Below, one piece after another: positions 4,948 through 5,886 of a stretch of DNA of 5,886 bases. The number at the start of each line of letters is the position of its first letter. Positions within the stretch are counted from its first letter, which is position 1. The notes beneath the pieces were generated by a model. That model was not told the origin of the DNA. It did no database searches and saw only the letters and a list, made by a program, of their open reading frames with translations. Origin of the DNA: Chloroflexota bacterium. Lineage in GTDB: Bacteria; Chloroflexota; Dehalococcoidia; Dehalococcoidales; JAUYDJ01. A program made the translations under genes and the position numbers. The stretch spans positions 1 through 5,886 of the forward strand of contig JAUYDJ010000112.1 of the NCBI GenBank assembly GCA_030690025.1, in the 5' to 3' direction.

Positions 4948-5886
4948 GAAAAAGGTCAGGATTGGCATTCTCACCGGCGGCGGTGACTGCGCCGGATTGA
5001 ACTCAGCCATTAAATGGGTGACCAAAACGGCACTCGATGAGCAGCTTGAGTGCGACCGGGGCGCGCAGTATGAAGTCCTGGGCATCCGGGACGGCTGGAA
5101 GGGGCTGATAAATGTTGACCCCACCAACCCGGATATCCAGGGGTATATCATTCCATTGAACCAGGAGATAGTGCGCACCTGGGACAGGTACGGCGGCACC
5201 AACCTGGGCACATCGCGGACTAACCCCTACGACCCCAAAAACGACCAATCGAAAAAGGTGCTGAGCAATATCGAGCAGGTTGGCCTGGACGTAATAATCG
5301 CCATTGGCGGTGACGATACCCTCGGTGTAGCTCAGAAACTGAGCGAGGCCGGGGTGAACGTCATCGGCATCCCCAAGACCATTGACAAAGACCTCCCGGA
5401 GACCGACTACTGCCTGGGATTTGAGACCGCACTCAATGTTATTACCGAGGAAGTCGACCGTCTGCGCACCACCGCCGGCTCCCACAAGCGCATCTTCGTG
5501 GTGGAGACCATGGGCCGAGAAGCCGGCTGGCTGGCTCTGGAGGGTGGGGAATCCTGCGGGGCCTATATCATACTCATCCCCGAGTATGATTTCTCCATAG
5601 CCAGGGTGAACGAGCTGGTCATGGAAGGCCGCCGGGCCGGCGCCCGCTATGACATCGTTGTTGCCGCCGAAGGCGCCAAGCCCTCGGGAGGCAGCGAATT
5701 TACCAAGGAAGGCGGCGTGGACAGCTTCGGCCATAAAATGCTGGGCGGCATCGGCGAGTGGCTGGCCAAAGAGATTCAGGATGGCACCAGGCTCGAGACG
5801 CGGAGCGTGGTGCTGAGCCACCTGCAGCGCGGCGGCGCGCCGTGCGCCTACGACCGCCGCATGGGCCGCTACTTCGGTATTGCCGC
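4946..5886 (+). CDS. pfp: 6-phosphofructokinase, pyrophosphate-type active site (3' end cut off)
   Basis: The enzyme phosphorylates fructose 6-phosphate to the 1,6-bisphosphate, the committing step of glycolysis. 313 residues are in the window; by comparison with E. coli PfkA roughly 50 or more are missing beyond the edge. Motifs are GGGDCAGLN (11-19), GGTNLGTSR (83-91), GGDDT (121-125), PKTIDKD (143-149) with catalytic Asp147, the substrate-binding MGR (189-191), and HLQRGG (292-297). Asp124 and Lys144 stand where ATP-dependent enzymes have two glycines. This Asp/Lys pair is the classic mark of PPi-dependent enzymes, which work reversibly. TIDKD replaces the usual TIDND. The start is TTG at 4946: between the upstream in-frame stop at 4925-4927 and this codon there is no ATG or GTG, and the IGILTGGGDC core begins right after it. 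It likely shares a transcript with the zinc-ribbon gene 18 bases upstream. PFK identity is very sure; PPi use is probable. Confidence 0.93.
   Translation, partial: MKKVRIGILTGGGDCAGLNSAIKWVTKTALDEQLECDRGAQYEVLGIRDGWKGLINVDPTNPDIQGYIIPLNQEIVRTWDRYGGTNLGTSRTNPYDPKNDQSKKVLSNIEQVGLDVIIAIGGDDTLGVAQKLSEAGVNVIGIPKTIDKDLPETDYCLGFETALNVITEEVDRLRTTAGSHKRIFVVETMGREAGWLALEGGESCGAYIILIPEYDFSIARVNELVMEGRRAGARYDIVVAAEGAKPSGGSEFTKEGGVDSFGHKMLGGIGEWLAKEIQDGTRLETRSVVLSHLQRGGAPCAYDRRMGRYFGIA

Noticed and set aside
5003..5821. Long minus-strand open frame (272 codons) opposite the phosphofructokinase gene
   Set aside because: The plus strand has unmistakable PFK motifs throughout. The antisense frame is a by-product of GC-rich codon use and shows no recognisable domain.

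Overview
The window looks like ordinary bacterial chromosome of mid-50s percent G+C by eye. All the genes I accept lie on the + strand, and most have Shine-Dalgarno sites. The combination of a type 2 isopentenyl-diphosphate isomerase, a phosphofructokinase with pyrophosphate-type active-site residues and a tiny zinc-ribbon protein reminds me of anaerobic Chloroflexota, especially Dehalococcoidia-like metagenome bins. That placement comes from general familiarity, not a search, and is tentative.

Layout. Bases 1-151 are a leader with a good sigma70-type promoter (TTGAAA, 17 bp, TAAGAT) and a strong Shine-Dalgarno. They are followed by a hemerythrin HHE-domain protein (152-667). After a 67-base gap comes a complete metal ABC importer of the ZnuABC/TroABC family in the order binding lipoprotein (735-1649), membrane permease (1658-2509) and ATPase (2502-3365). 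These genes are 8 bases apart and then overlap by 8 bases. Seventeen bases later comes a full-length FMN-dependent type 2 isopentenyl-diphosphate isomerase (3383-4420). I see no convincing terminator or strong promoter between 152 and 4420, so the five genes may form one transcript.

Bases 4421-4720 carry no convincing gene but are rich in structure: a possible promoter, a 13-bp perfect hairpin, a GC-rich hairpin with a T-rich tail (probable terminator), a 91-base segment bounded by a 10-bp perfect inverted repeat, and an extended -10 promoter just before the next gene. The second unit has a 68-residue zinc-ribbon protein (4721-4927) and, 18 bases on and in the same frame, a 6-phosphofructokinase starting at TTG 4946 and cut by the window end.

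Function. The importer should bring Zn(II), or possibly Mn(II)/Fe(II), into the cell. Hemerythrin domains bind a di-iron centre and sense or carry O2 or NO, or store iron, so a shared metal or oxidative-stress theme is plausible but unproven. The isomerase balances IPP and DMAPP for isoprenoids and may be only a passenger in the operon. The second unit is glycolytic. I found no CRISPR array, tRNA, rRNA, transposase or recognisable defence system. The points most worth checking are non-coding: a 13-bp hairpin inside the ATPase gene and the structured 4421-4720 spacer.
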